Assembly: GCF_000720255.1 (NCBI RefSeq)
Contig: NZ_JOJE01000001.1
Coordinates: 186,001 to 250,000, forward strand
Source of the DNA: Streptomyces griseus subsp. griseus
Lineage (GTDB): Bacteria > Actinomycetota > Actinomycetes > Streptomycetales > Streptomycetaceae
Direction of reading: 5' to 3'
DNA length: 64,000 nucleotides
Below are positions 42,076-50,164 of the stretch, one piece after another. Every line of letters starts with the position of its first letter. Within the stretch, counting starts at the first letter, position 1. The position numbers and the translations under genes were made by a program. The notes below the pieces were generated by a model. The model saw only the letters and a list, made by a program, of their open reading frames with translations, was not told the origin of the DNA and did not search any database.

Positions 42076-42960
42076 ATGCGCCTCGCCCCTCGTGTTCTGC
42101 GCCGCTCCCTCGCCGCGGCCACCGTAGCCCTCCTCGCCACCGCCGTCGGCTGTGCTCCGCAGCCGGAGGAGAAAGCGGCCGGCACGCCGTCCTCCGCGGC
42201 CGGGAAGGCCTGCGCCAAGGGCAAGCTGGCCACCGAGACTTCCGGCAAACTGACGATCGCCACCGACGAGCCGGCGTACGAACCGTGGTTCAAGGACGGC
42301 AAGCCCGCCAACGGCGAGGGCTACGAGTCGGCGGTCGCCTACGCCGTGGCCGAGCAGCTCGGCTACGACAAGGGCGCCGTCGTGTGGCAGAGCGTCCCCT
42401 TCAACAAGGCGTTCGCGCCCGGTGAGAAGACCTTCGACTTCGACATCAACCAGGTGTCGATCAGCGACGAACGCAAGAAGGCCGTGGACTTCTCCTCCGG
42501 CTACTACGACGTGCGCCAGGCCGTCGTCGCGCTGAAGAACTCCAAGGCCGCGAAGGCGACGGGTATCGCGGACCTGAAGGACGTCAAGCTCGGCGCCCAG
42601 GTCGGTACCACCAGCCTCGACTACATCGACGACGTGGTGAAGCCGAAGCAGGCGGCGGCCGTGTACGCCAGGAACGACCAGGCCAAGTCGGCCCTGAAGA
42701 ACGGACAGGTAGACGCCATCGTGACCGATCTGCCGACCGCGTTCTACATCACCGGCGCCGAGGTGACCGACGCGAAGATCGTCGGTCAGTTCGAGAACAA
42801 GGGCGGTACCCCGGAGCAGTTCGGGCTCGTGCTCGACAAGGGCAGCGCGCTCACCTCCTGCGTCACGGAAGCCGTGGACGCCCTGCGGAAGAAGGGCACG
42901 CTCGCCGGCCTCGAGAAGCAGTGGCTCTCGGACGCGGTCGACGCGCCGGTGCTCAAGTGA
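42076..42960 (+). CDS. Polar amino-acid ABC transporter binding lipoprotein
   Basis: 294 residues from ATG 42076. Lipoprotein signal with lipid-anchor Cys26 (ATAVGC). Family 3 binding protein: KLTIATDEPAYEPWF, GYESAVAYAVAEQLG, FDFDINQVSISDERKKAVDFS (in part), the domain that binds an amino acid. GTG of the permease overlaps its stop. No ribosome site is obvious. The preceding 250 bases after the terminator contain no other gene. Confidence 0.92.
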   Translation: MRLAPRVLRRSLAAATVALLATAVGCAPQPEEKAAGTPSSAAGKACAKGKLATETSGKLTIATDEPAYEPWFKDGKPANGEGYESAVAYAVAEQLGYDKGAVVWQSVPFNKAFAPGEKTFDFDINQVSISDERKKAVDFSSGYYDVRQAVVALKNSKAAKATGIADLKDVKLGAQVGTTSLDYIDDVVKPKQAAAVYARNDQAKSALKNGQVDAIVTDLPTAFYITGAEVTDAKIVGQFENKGGTPEQFGLVLDKGSALTSCVTEAVDALRKKGTLAGLEKQWLSDAVDAPVLK

Positions 42961-43895
42961 CGGTCACCAAGGACGAGTCCGGGCCGGAGGGCGCGGACGA
43001 CAAGGGTGACAGGTCCGGAGGCGCGGGCACCGTTCCGGGAGCCGGTGACGGTTACGTGCCCTCGCAACGGCGGCGGGAACGCGAGCGGTACAAGCGCGTC
43101 CGCGCCCGCCGCGCCACGGCGATCGCCGCGCTCTCGACCCTCGTCACGGGCGTCGTCCTCTACCTGGTCGTCGTCAACGCGCCCGGCTGGCCGCGCACCA
43201 AGGAGACGTTCTTCAGCGCGCAGTACGCGCGCGAGGCGCTCCCGAAGGTCCTCGACGGACTGTGGCTGAACGTCCGTCTGCTGTTGATCTGCGGCGCCGC
43301 GGTGCTGGTCCTCGGCATGCTGATCGCGATCGCCCGGACGCTGCGCGGCCCCGTGTTCTTCCCCCTGCGGGTGCTGGCCGCCGCGTACACCGACTTCTTC
43401 CGCGGCCTCCCGCTGATCATCAACCTGATGATCGTGGTCCTGGGCGTCCCGGCACTGCGGCTCCAGGGCGTCACCGTCGACCCGGTCCTGCTGGGCGGAA
43501 CGGCGCTCACGCTGACGTACTCCGCCTACGTCGCCGAGGTGTTCCGCGCCGGCATCGAGTCCGTGCACCCCTCGCAGCGCGCCGCCGCCCGCTCGCTCGG
43601 CCTCACCAACCGGCAGGCGCTGCGGTACGTCGTCCTGCCCCAGGCGGTGCGCCGTCAGGTGCCACCGCTGCTCAACGACCTGGTGTCGCTCCAGAAGGAC
43701 ACCGGGCTCGTGTCGATCGGCGGCGCGGTGGACGCCGTACGCGCGGCCGACATCATCGTCGGCCGCAGTCTGAACTACACGCCGTACATCGTCGCGGGCC
43801 TGGTCTTCGTGGCGTTGACCATCCCGATGACCCGCTTCACCGACTGGGTGACGGCCAGAATGGACCGCCAGCGGGCCCAGGGAGGATCACTGTGA
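42957..43895 (+). CDS. Amino-acid ABC transporter permease
   Basis: 312 residues from GTG 42957, overlapping the binding-protein stop by 4 bases. A polar, charged N-terminus of about 60 residues precedes the membrane part. HisM/GlnP-type motifs: YTDFFRGLPLIINL, ALTLTYSAYVAEVFRAGIESV (in part) and the EAA-like SLGLTNRQALRYVVLPQAVR (in part). A single permease is present, so a homodimer is expected. The ATPase gene starts inside its stop (GTGA). Confidence 0.93.
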   Translation: MTVTKDESGPEGADDKGDRSGGAGTVPGAGDGYVPSQRRRERERYKRVRARRATAIAALSTLVTGVVLYLVVVNAPGWPRTKETFFSAQYAREALPKVLDGLWLNVRLLLICGAAVLVLGMLIAIARTLRGPVFFPLRVLAAAYTDFFRGLPLIINLMIVVLGVPALRLQGVTVDPVLLGGTALTLTYSAYVAEVFRAGIESVHPSQRAAARSLGLTNRQALRYVVLPQAVRRQVPPLLNDLVSLQKDTGLVSIGGAVDAVRAADIIVGRSLNYTPYIVAGLVFVALTIPMTRFTDWVTARMDRQRAQGGSL

Positions 43896-44644
43896 ACGAC
43901 GCGCCCGTGCTGCGCATGGAGTCCGTCCGCAAGACCTTCGGCGGCTCCGTCGTCCTGGAGGACGTCGACCTGGAGGTCGCCCCGCACACGGTGACCGCGC
44001 TGATCGGCGCCTCCGGCTCCGGCAAGTCGACGTTGCTCAGGTGCGCCAACCTTCTCGAGGACATCGACGACGGCGCGATCTGGCTGGACGGCGAGGAGAT
44101 CACCGACCCGCGCGTGGACCAGGACGCGATACGGCGCCGTATCGGCGTGGTGTTCCAGGCGTACAACCTCTTCCCGCACATGACCGTCCTGGAGAACATC
44201 ACGCTCGCCCCGCGCCGTGTGCACGGCGTCGCCCGCGCGGAGGCCGAGGCACGCGCGCGCGAGCTGCTGGAGCGGCTCGGGCTTGCCGGAAAGGCCGACG
44301 AGTACCCGGACCGGCTCAGCGGCGGACAGCAGCAACGCGTGGCGATTGTGCGCGCCCTGGCCGTACGCCCCCGGCTGCTGCTGCTCGACGAGATCACCGC
44401 CGCCCTCGATCCGGAGCTCGTGGGCGAGGTCCTCACCGTGGTCCGCGACCTGAAGGGCGACGGCATGACCATGGTGCTCGCCACGCATGAGATGGGCTTC
44501 GCACGGGAGATCGCCGACCAGGTCTGTTTCCTGGACGGAGGGGTGGTGCTGGAGCACGGCACGGCCGAGCAGGTGTTCGGCGACCCGCAGCGGGAGCGTA
44601 CGCAGCGCTTTCTACGGCGGATCGTGGAGGCGCGGCGACTGTAA
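43892..44644 (+). CDS. Amino-acid ABC transporter ATP-binding protein
   Basis: 250 residues from GTG 43892, overlapping the permease stop. Walker A GASGSGKST (about 35-43), Q-loop VFQAYNLFPHMTVLENI, signature LSGGQQQRVAI, Walker B LLLLDEITAALDPE and H-loop ATHEMGFAREIAD: the GlnQ/HisP group. The Walker B tail reads DEIT instead of the usual DEPT, a rare substitution. Completes the operon binding protein-permease-ATPase; ends 25 bases from the convergent aroQ. Confidence 0.95.
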   Translation: MNDAPVLRMESVRKTFGGSVVLEDVDLEVAPHTVTALIGASGSGKSTLLRCANLLEDIDDGAIWLDGEEITDPRVDQDAIRRRIGVVFQAYNLFPHMTVLENITLAPRRVHGVARAEAEARARELLERLGLAGKADEYPDRLSGGQQQRVAIVRALAVRPRLLLLDEITAALDPELVGEVLTVVRDLKGDGMTMVLATHEMGFAREIADQVCFLDGGVVLEHGTAEQVFGDPQRERTQRFLRRIVEARRL

Positions 44645-44669
44645 GGACCGTGCGCCTGGTCGTCGGGGG

Positions 44670-45143
44670 TTACGCGTCTGCCTGCGCCGCCCCCGCCAGC
44701 GCCGCGACCCGCTCCACGCCGAACACGTACCCTTGCACGCCACAGCCCGCGATGACGCCGTCGGCGCGCAACGAGACGTACGAGTGGTGCCGGAACGACT
44801 CGCGCTTGTGGATGTTGGAGATGTGCACCTCCAGCACCGGCAGGCCGTCGCAGGTGTTGAGCGCGTCCAGGATCGCGACCGATGTGTGCGAGTATGCGCC
44901 GGGGTTGATGACGATCCCGCAGTGGTTCAGCCGTGCCTCGTGGATCCAGTCCACCAGCTCACCTTCGTGGTTGGACTGCCGGAAGTCGACCGTGCCGCCG
45001 TGCGCGGCCGCCGCCTTCGCACACAGCGCCTCGACGTCGGCGAGCGTGTCCGAGCCGTAGATCTCCGGCTGGCGCTGCCCGAGGAGGTTCAGGTTGGGGC
45101 CGTTGAGGATCATGATCGGGGCGTTGGCCAGGGTGCGGGGCAC
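44670..45143 (-). CDS. aroQ: 3-dehydroquinate dehydratase, type II
   Basis: Third step of the shikimate pathway. 157 residues, a flavodoxin-like dodecamer in this class. Motifs: [19 protein letters not shown] with the catalytic Tyr and Arg, [17 protein letters not shown], and [17 protein letters not shown] with the catalytic His. GTG start. Shares an 85-base divergent promoter region with the S66 peptidase gene. Confidence 0.96.
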   Translation of the reverse strand: MPRTLANAPIMILNGPNLNLLGQRQPEIYGSDTLADVEALCAKAAAAHGGTVDFRQSNHEGELVDWIHEARLNHCGIVINPGAYSHTSVAILDALNTCDGLPVLEVHISNIHKRESFRHHSYVSLRADGVIAGCGVQGYVFGVERVAALAGAAQADA

Positions 45144-45228
45144 GGTTCCTCCGGTCCGGTGAAGGCAGGCTGCTCTGACCCCGGTTTATCACGATGCGCC
45201 GCCGCGGGACCGGCCGTACCCTCCCGCC

Positions 45229-46275
45229 ATGACCATGATCTCGTACCCGCCCAAGCCCTCCCCCGGCGATCGCATGGCCGTCGTCTCGCCCGGCGCCGGT
45301 CTGCCCGGCCTGTTCCCGCGCCCCTTCGAACTGGGCCTGGAGCGGCTGCGCGAGGACTACGAGCTCGAACCGGTCGAGTACCCGACCACCCGCAGGATGG
45401 GCTCGACGCCACAGGAGCGGGCCGACGACATCCACGCCGCCTTCGCGGATCCGGACGTCAAGGCGGTCATGGCCTCGATCGGCGGCGACGACCAGATCAC
45501 CGTGCTGCCGTTCCTGGACCGGGAGTTGATCCGGGCGAACCCGAAACCGTTCTTCGGGATGAGCGACAACACCAACCTGCTGGCCTTCCTGCGTAACACC
45601 GGAATCGTCGGCTACCACGGCGCCACCGTGATGACCGCGCTGGGCCGCCCGGGCGCCATGGATCCGCTGACGGAGCGGTCGCTCCGGGCAGCACTGTTCA
45701 CGTCGGGCGAGTACGAATTGACGCCCGCCGAGCGATGGAACGACGTCAACCGCGACTGGGCCGACCCGGCCACCTTCGACGCGGAGCCGGAGACCCGGCC
45801 CGGCAACGGATGGACCTGGAAGAACGCCGACCGGGTCGTGGAGGGCCGCAGCTGGGGCGGCTGTCTAGAAATCCTCGGCTGGCTGCTGATGGCCGACCGG
45901 GAGATCGCGCGCGACCTTTCCGAGTACGACGGCGGAGTGCTGCTCCTGGAGACGTCCGAGGAGATGCCGAGCGCCGAGGAGGTCTTCCGCACCATGCGGA
46001 ACATGGGCGAGCGCGGGCTGCTCCAGCGTTTCTCCGCGCTGCTCATGGGCCGGGCGAAGACGTGGTCCTTCGAGCGCCCCAACACCCCGGAGGAGGCCGC
46101 TCGTTACGCTGCCGAGCAGCGCGACGCCGTTCTTCGCGCCATGCGTGCCTACGCCCCCGACACCACGATCGTCTTCGACGTGGACTTCGGCCACACCGAT
46201 CCGCAGCTCGTGATCCCCTACGGGGGCATCGTCCGCGTCGACGGGCCCGCCCGGCGCATCACCGTCACGTACTGA
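45229..46275 (+). CDS. S66-family LD-carboxypeptidase/MccF-like peptidase
   Basis: 348 residues. Features of peptidase family S66: N-terminal LKPGDRMAVVSPGAG-type region, nucleophile Ser in FGMSDNTN, Glu in EGRSWGGCLEIL, and the catalytic His in FGHTDPQLVIPYGG. The family removes D-Ala from murein peptides or inactivates peptide-nucleotide antibiotics (MccF type); the missing signal peptide favours cytoplasmic action. TACCCT lies 6 bases before the ATG with no ribosome site, so a leaderless transcript is likely. Confidence 0.9.
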   Translation: MTMISYPPKPSPGDRMAVVSPGAGLPGLFPRPFELGLERLREDYELEPVEYPTTRRMGSTPQERADDIHAAFADPDVKAVMASIGGDDQITVLPFLDRELIRANPKPFFGMSDNTNLLAFLRNTGIVGYHGATVMTALGRPGAMDPLTERSLRAALFTSGEYELTPAERWNDVNRDWADPATFDAEPETRPGNGWTWKNADRVVEGRSWGGCLEILGWLLMADREIARDLSEYDGGVLLLETSEEMPSAEEVFRTMRNMGERGLLQRFSALLMGRAKTWSFERPNTPEEAARYAAEQRDAVLRAMRAYAPDTTIVFDVDFGHTDPQLVIPYGGIVRVDGPARRITVTY

Positions 46276-46337
46276 CGAGGACGGCGCGCCTCCGCACGCC
46301 CCCGTAACCCGCCGTCACCGTGGGTAGTTGACGCGGC

Positions 46338-47654
46338 ATGCACGATGTACGCGCCGTAAGGACACCTTCCATGCTGCGGCTCGCGGCCGCCTCGCTCGCC
46401 GGGACGGCCATCGAGTTCTACGACTTCTTCGTCTACGGGACCGCGGCCGCCCTGATCCTGGGTCCGCTGTTCTTCCCGACCTTCTCGCCGGTCGCTGGGA
46501 CGCTGGCCGCCTTCGGGACGTTCGGTGTGGGGTTCGTGGCCCGGCCGCTGGGGTCGGTGCTGTTCGGGCACATCGGTGACCGGCACGGGCGCCGGCCGGT
46601 CCTCGTCGGCTCGCTCCTGCTGACCGGCGGGTCGACGGTCGCGGTCGGGTGTCTGCCGACGTACGAGGCGATCGGGGTGGCCGCCCCTGTGCTGCTGCTC
46701 GTGCTGCGGTTCGTGCAGGGCCTCGGGCTCGGCGGGGAGTGGGGCGGCGCGGTGCTGCTGACCGCCGAGCACGCTCCCCCGGAGCGGCGTGGGCTGTGGT
46801 CGAGCTTCCCGCAGGTCGGCCCGGCCGTCGGGTTCGTGCTCGCCAACGGGGTGGTGCTGGCACTGAGCGCCACATTGACCGACGCGCAGTTCGCGCAGTG
46901 GGGGTGGCGGGTGCCGTTCTGGGCGGCGGGCGTGCTGGCCGTGGCGGGGCTGTGGCTGCGTTCGTCGCTGGTCGAGAGCCCGCGCTTTCTGGAGATCGAG
47001 AAGCCCGCGCGCGTGCCGCTCGTCGAGGTCGCGCGCCATCACTGGCGACTCGTCCTGCTGACCGCGGGGGCACTGGCGGTCGGATACGCGGTCTTCTACG
47101 CCGTGACGACATGGTCCCTCTCCTACGCGACCGAGCGGCTCGGGATGAGTCGGCCGGTCACGCTGGCCTGCATCATGGCGGCGGTGGTGGTGAAGGGGGC
47201 GCTCACGCCTGTCGTGGCGGTCCTCGGCGATCGCGTCGGGCGCCGGCCGCTGTGCCTGGCGGGGTGTGCCGGCGCGGCCCTGTGGATGTTCCCGATGGTC
47301 GCGCTCGTGTCGACGGCGCAGCCGCTGCTGATGTTCCTCGGGTTCCTCGGTGCGATGGTCGCGTTCGTCACGATGTTCGCGGTGATCGCCGCCTATCTGC
47401 CGGAGCTGTACGAGGCCCGGGTGCGGTGCACGGGTGCCGCCGTCGGCTACAACCTCGGCGGGGTCATCGGCGGGGCGCTCACCCCGATCGTCGCCACGGC
47501 GCTGGCGGAACAGGGCGGCCGGGTGCCCTGGGGTGTGGGGGCGTATCTGACGGGCGTCGCCCTGCTCAGCCTGGGGTGCTTCGCGCTGCTGCCGGAGACC
47601 CGACCGGTTCCGGTGCTGCCGGAGACGGAGGCGAGGGCGGCGGCTACGGGTTGA
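46338..47654 (+). CDS. MFS transporter, metabolite:proton symporter (MHS) family
   Basis: 438 residues with 12 predicted membrane helices. MHS signatures: TAIEFYDFFVYGTAAALI near the N-terminus, GDRHGRRPVL loop, and GLGLGGEWGGAVLLTAEHAP. Family members import dicarboxylates, betaines or shikimate; substrate undetermined. Probably leaderless: TAGTTG lies 7 bases upstream of the ATG. Its 3' end overlaps the convergent antiporter gene by 11 bases (47644-47654). Confidence 0.92.
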   Translation: MHDVRAVRTPSMLRLAAASLAGTAIEFYDFFVYGTAAALILGPLFFPTFSPVAGTLAAFGTFGVGFVARPLGSVLFGHIGDRHGRRPVLVGSLLLTGGSTVAVGCLPTYEAIGVAAPVLLLVLRFVQGLGLGGEWGGAVLLTAEHAPPERRGLWSSFPQVGPAVGFVLANGVVLALSATLTDAQFAQWGWRVPFWAAGVLAVAGLWLRSSLVESPRFLEIEKPARVPLVEVARHHWRLVLLTAGALAVGYAVFYAVTTWSLSYATERLGMSRPVTLACIMAAVVVKGALTPVVAVLGDRVGRRPLCLAGCAGAALWMFPMVALVSTAQPLLMFLGFLGAMVAFVTMFAVIAAYLPELYEARVRCTGAAVGYNLGGVIGGALTPIVATALAEQGGRVPWGVGAYLTGVALLSLGCFALLPETRPVPVLPETEARAAATG

Positions 47655-48744
47655 CGGCCAGCTCCAGGTACGCCGCGAACAGCACCAGATGGACGCCGCC
47701 CTGGAGCGGTGTGGCCCGGCCCGGCACGACCGTCAGCGAGCTGACGACCACGGTGAGGGCGAGCAGCACCATATGGGTGGCGCCGAGACCGAGGACGAGC
47801 GGGCCGGAGAGCCAGACCGATGCCAGGGCGACCGCGGGGATGGTGAGGCCGATGCTGGCCATCGCCGACCCGAGCGCCAGGTTGAGGCTGGTCTGCACCC
47901 GGTCGCGGCGGGCCGAGCGCAGCGCGGCGATGGTCTCGGGGAGCAGCACCAGCAGCGCGATGATCACGCCCACGACGGCTTGCGGCAGCCCCGCCGCCGC
48001 CACGCCGGACTCGATCGTGGGTGAGACGCCCTTGGCGAGCCCCACCACTCCGATCAGGGCCAGGCCCAGCATCCCGAGACTGATCAGGGCGATGCGGGCC
48101 GTCGGCGCGCCGGCGTGATCGAGAGCGGTGATCAGTTCCCCCTCCCGGGTGATCGGCAGGAAGTAGTCGCGGTGCCGGACCGTCTGGGTGGCGACGAACA
48201 GGCTGTAGAGGACCAGTGAGGACAGTGCGGCGAAGGTGAGCTGGACGGTGGAGAACTCCGGGCCCGGCTTGGATGTGGTGAACGTCGGCAGCACCAGGCT
48301 GAGCGTGGCCAGTGTGGCGACGGTCGCGAGGGCCGCGCCGGTGCCCTCGGGGTTGAAGACGGCCGTTCCGTGCCGGAGGGAGGCGACGAGGAGGCACAGG
48401 CCGACGATGCCGTTGCAGGCGATCATCACGGCCGCGAAGACCGTGTCCCGTGCGAGGGTCGAGCTCTTGTCGCCGCCGTCCACCATCAGGGTGACGATCA
48501 GGGCGACCTCGATGATGGTGACGGCGACGGCGAGCACCAGGGAACCGAAGGGCTCACCGACCCGGTGGGCGACCACCTCCGCGTGGTGCACGGCGGCCAG
48601 GACGGCACCGGCGAGGACCAGGGTCACCAGCGCGACGATCGCCACCGGCAGGTCACGGCCCCATGTGAGGGCCAGCAGAACCACCGCGAGCACCGGCACG
48701 ACGGACGTCCACCGGGTCGTGAGCGACCTGAGCCGAGCGCGCAT
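47644..48744 (-). CDS. Calcium:proton antiporter (CAX/ChaA family)
   Basis: 366 residues with about 11 hydrophobic segments in two homologous halves. Each half holds an acidic ion-binding region: HHAEVVAHRVGEPFGSLVLA..TIIEVALI in the first and LLPETIAALRSARRDRVQTSLNLALGSAMA (in part) in the second. CAX proteins export Ca2+ or other cations using the proton gradient. ATG 48744 chosen; no strong ribosome site is visible. Follows the terC gene on the same strand after 131 bases that include a terminator. Confidence 0.93.
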   Translation of the reverse strand: MRARLRSLTTRWTSVVPVLAVVLLALTWGRDLPVAIVALVTLVLAGAVLAAVHHAEVVAHRVGEPFGSLVLAVAVTIIEVALIVTLMVDGGDKSSTLARDTVFAAVMIACNGIVGLCLLVASLRHGTAVFNPEGTGAALATVATLATLSLVLPTFTTSKPGPEFSTVQLTFAALSSLVLYSLFVATQTVRHRDYFLPITREGELITALDHAGAPTARIALISLGMLGLALIGVVGLAKGVSPTIESGVAAAGLPQAVVGVIIALLVLLPETIAALRSARRDRVQTSLNLALGSAMASIGLTIPAVALASVWLSGPLVLGLGATHMVLLALTVVVSSLTVVPGRATPLQGGVHLVLFAAYLELAVNP

Positions 48745-48814
48745 GCTGTGAGCGTCGCAGAGGCGCAGGGGCCCCGCATGTCCGGTGCGTAGGTACGGTC
48801 CGTCCCGACGCGAG

Positions 48815-48841
48815 GGGTCCGGCAGACGAGCTGCCGGACCC
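48815..48841 (-). terminator. Terminator after terC
   Basis: 11-base perfect stem GGGTCCGGCAG / CTGCCGGACCC with a 5-base loop between terC and the antiporter gene, both on minus. Confidence 0.75.
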
Positions 48842-48875
48842 TTCCCGGGGCGACCCTTGCGGCGGCTGCCGCTGC

Positions 48876-49877
48876 TCAGACGTCGACGCTGTCCTTCGGG
48901 GCGCCTTCGCTCCCCGACTGCGCCGCCTCGGCCGCTGCCTGCTTCTTGGAGGCCCTGAGGCTGGTGATCGTGGTGACGATCAGGACCGCGCAGATCACAC
49001 CGAGCGAGACGGGGATGCTGATCTCCGGGACGTGGACCCCGGACTCGTGCAGCGCGTGCAGCACCAGCTTGACGCCGATGAAGCCCAGGATGATCGACAG
49101 GCCGTAGGAGAGGTGGACCAGCTTCCTGAGCAGGCCGCCGATGAGGAAGTACAGCTGCCTGAGTCCCATCAGCGCGAAGGCGTTGGCCGTGAACACGATG
49201 TAGGGGTCCTGGGTGAGGCCGAAGATCGCGGGGATCGAGTCGAGCGCGAACAGGACATCGGTGGTGCCGATCGCGAGCATCACGACCAGCATCGGGGTCA
49301 TGACCCGCTTGCCGTTCTGCTGGATCCACAGCTTGGTGCCGTGGTAGCGGTCGGCGACGCCGAACCTGCGCTCGGCGGCCTTGAGCAGCTTGTTCTCCTC
49401 CCAGTCCTCGTCGTCCTCGTCGGCCCGGGCCTCCTGGATGAGCTTCCAGGCGGTCCAGATGAGGAAGGCACCGAAGAGGTAGAACACCCACGAGAAGCTG
49501 GCGAGGATCGCGGCGCCCGCGGCGATGAAGATGGCCCGCAGGACCAGGGCTATGAGGACACCGATGAGCAGGACACGCTGCTGGTACTGCGACGGGACCG
49601 CGAACTTCGCCATGATCAGGACGAAGACGAAAAGGTTGTCGACGCTCAGGGACTTCTCGGTGATGAAGCCCGCGAAGAACTCGCCGGCGGGCTGGCCGCC
49701 GGCGAAGATCATCAGGCCCAGTCCGAAGAGACCGGCCAGCACGATCCAGACGACCGTCCAGATACCGGCTTCCTTGATCGAGACGTCGTGCGGCTTGCGG
49801 CCGATGAAGAAGTCGACCGCGATGAGGGCGGCAAGGCCCACGATGGTAAGGACCCACAGGGTCACTGAAACGTCCAT
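48876..49877 (-). CDS. TerC-family integral membrane protein
   Basis: 333 residues, ATG 49877 with GGAGG 7 bases upstream. TerC membrane fold with acidic motifs DFFIGRKPHDVS, EKSLSVDNLFVFVLIM and ALDSIPAIFG; these Asp-rich sites fit metal (Mn2+) handling. Bacterial TerC homologues such as Alx and MeeF/MeeY export or control manganese and support secreted metalloproteins. The C-terminal 35 residues are a polar tail. A structured leader with Mn-riboswitch features lies directly upstream. Confidence 0.93.
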   Translation of the reverse strand: MDVSVTLWVLTIVGLAALIAVDFFIGRKPHDVSIKEAGIWTVVWIVLAGLFGLGLMIFAGGQPAGEFFAGFITEKSLSVDNLFVFVLIMAKFAVPSQYQQRVLLIGVLIALVLRAIFIAAGAAILASFSWVFYLFGAFLIWTAWKLIQEARADEDDEDWEENKLLKAAERRFGVADRYHGTKLWIQQNGKRVMTPMLVVMLAIGTTDVLFALDSIPAIFGLTQDPYIVFTANAFALMGLRQLYFLIGGLLRKLVHLSYGLSIILGFIGVKLVLHALHESGVHVPEISIPVSLGVICAVLIVTTITSLRASKKQAAAEAAQSGSEGAPKDSVDV

Positions 49878-49920
49878 TGCGCCTCCGGCAATACGTAACG
49901 GCAGGTAATCAGCGTCGTCG

Positions 49921-50062
49921 CGCTGCCGGAGGTCTCTTCCACCCCGGACTCCCGGGCGCTGGACGCGCCGGAGGTCCACGGGCCGACGCCCCGGGATCTG
50001 GCCTGATCCGTATTGACGGGTACGCCGCACAGACAGGGAGTACTCCCCTCCGTATGGAAAAC
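49921..50062 (-). ncRNA. Candidate yybP-ykoY manganese riboswitch in the terC leader
   Basis: Minus-strand leader of terC. It contains GGGGAGTA (50048-50041), a core element of this riboswitch class, a middle CGTCAATACGGATCAGG region, and GAAGAGACCTCCGGC near the 3' side (about 49940-49926). The element ends about 45 bases before the start codon. terC is one of the genes most often controlled by this riboswitch. The identification rests on motif memory and gene context; I could not fold or align it. Confidence 0.6.
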
Positions 50063-50069
50063 AGTACCT

Positions 50070-50097
50070 CAATCACCAAGGAACGGTAAAGTGATTG
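50070..50097. promoter_or_regulatory. Inverted repeat CAATCAC ... GTGATTG upstream of the terC leader
   Basis: 7-base perfect arms at 50070-50076 and 50091-50097, 14 bases apart, just 5' of the candidate riboswitch. Could be an operator for a metal regulator or the end of the upstream TerD-domain transcript. Confidence 0.4.
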
Positions 50098-50164
50098 GTA
50101 AAAGAAGTTCCAAACTGCCTGGTCAGAACGCTTTACGAGTGCTTGAGGGAGGCGCGGTCGGGCG

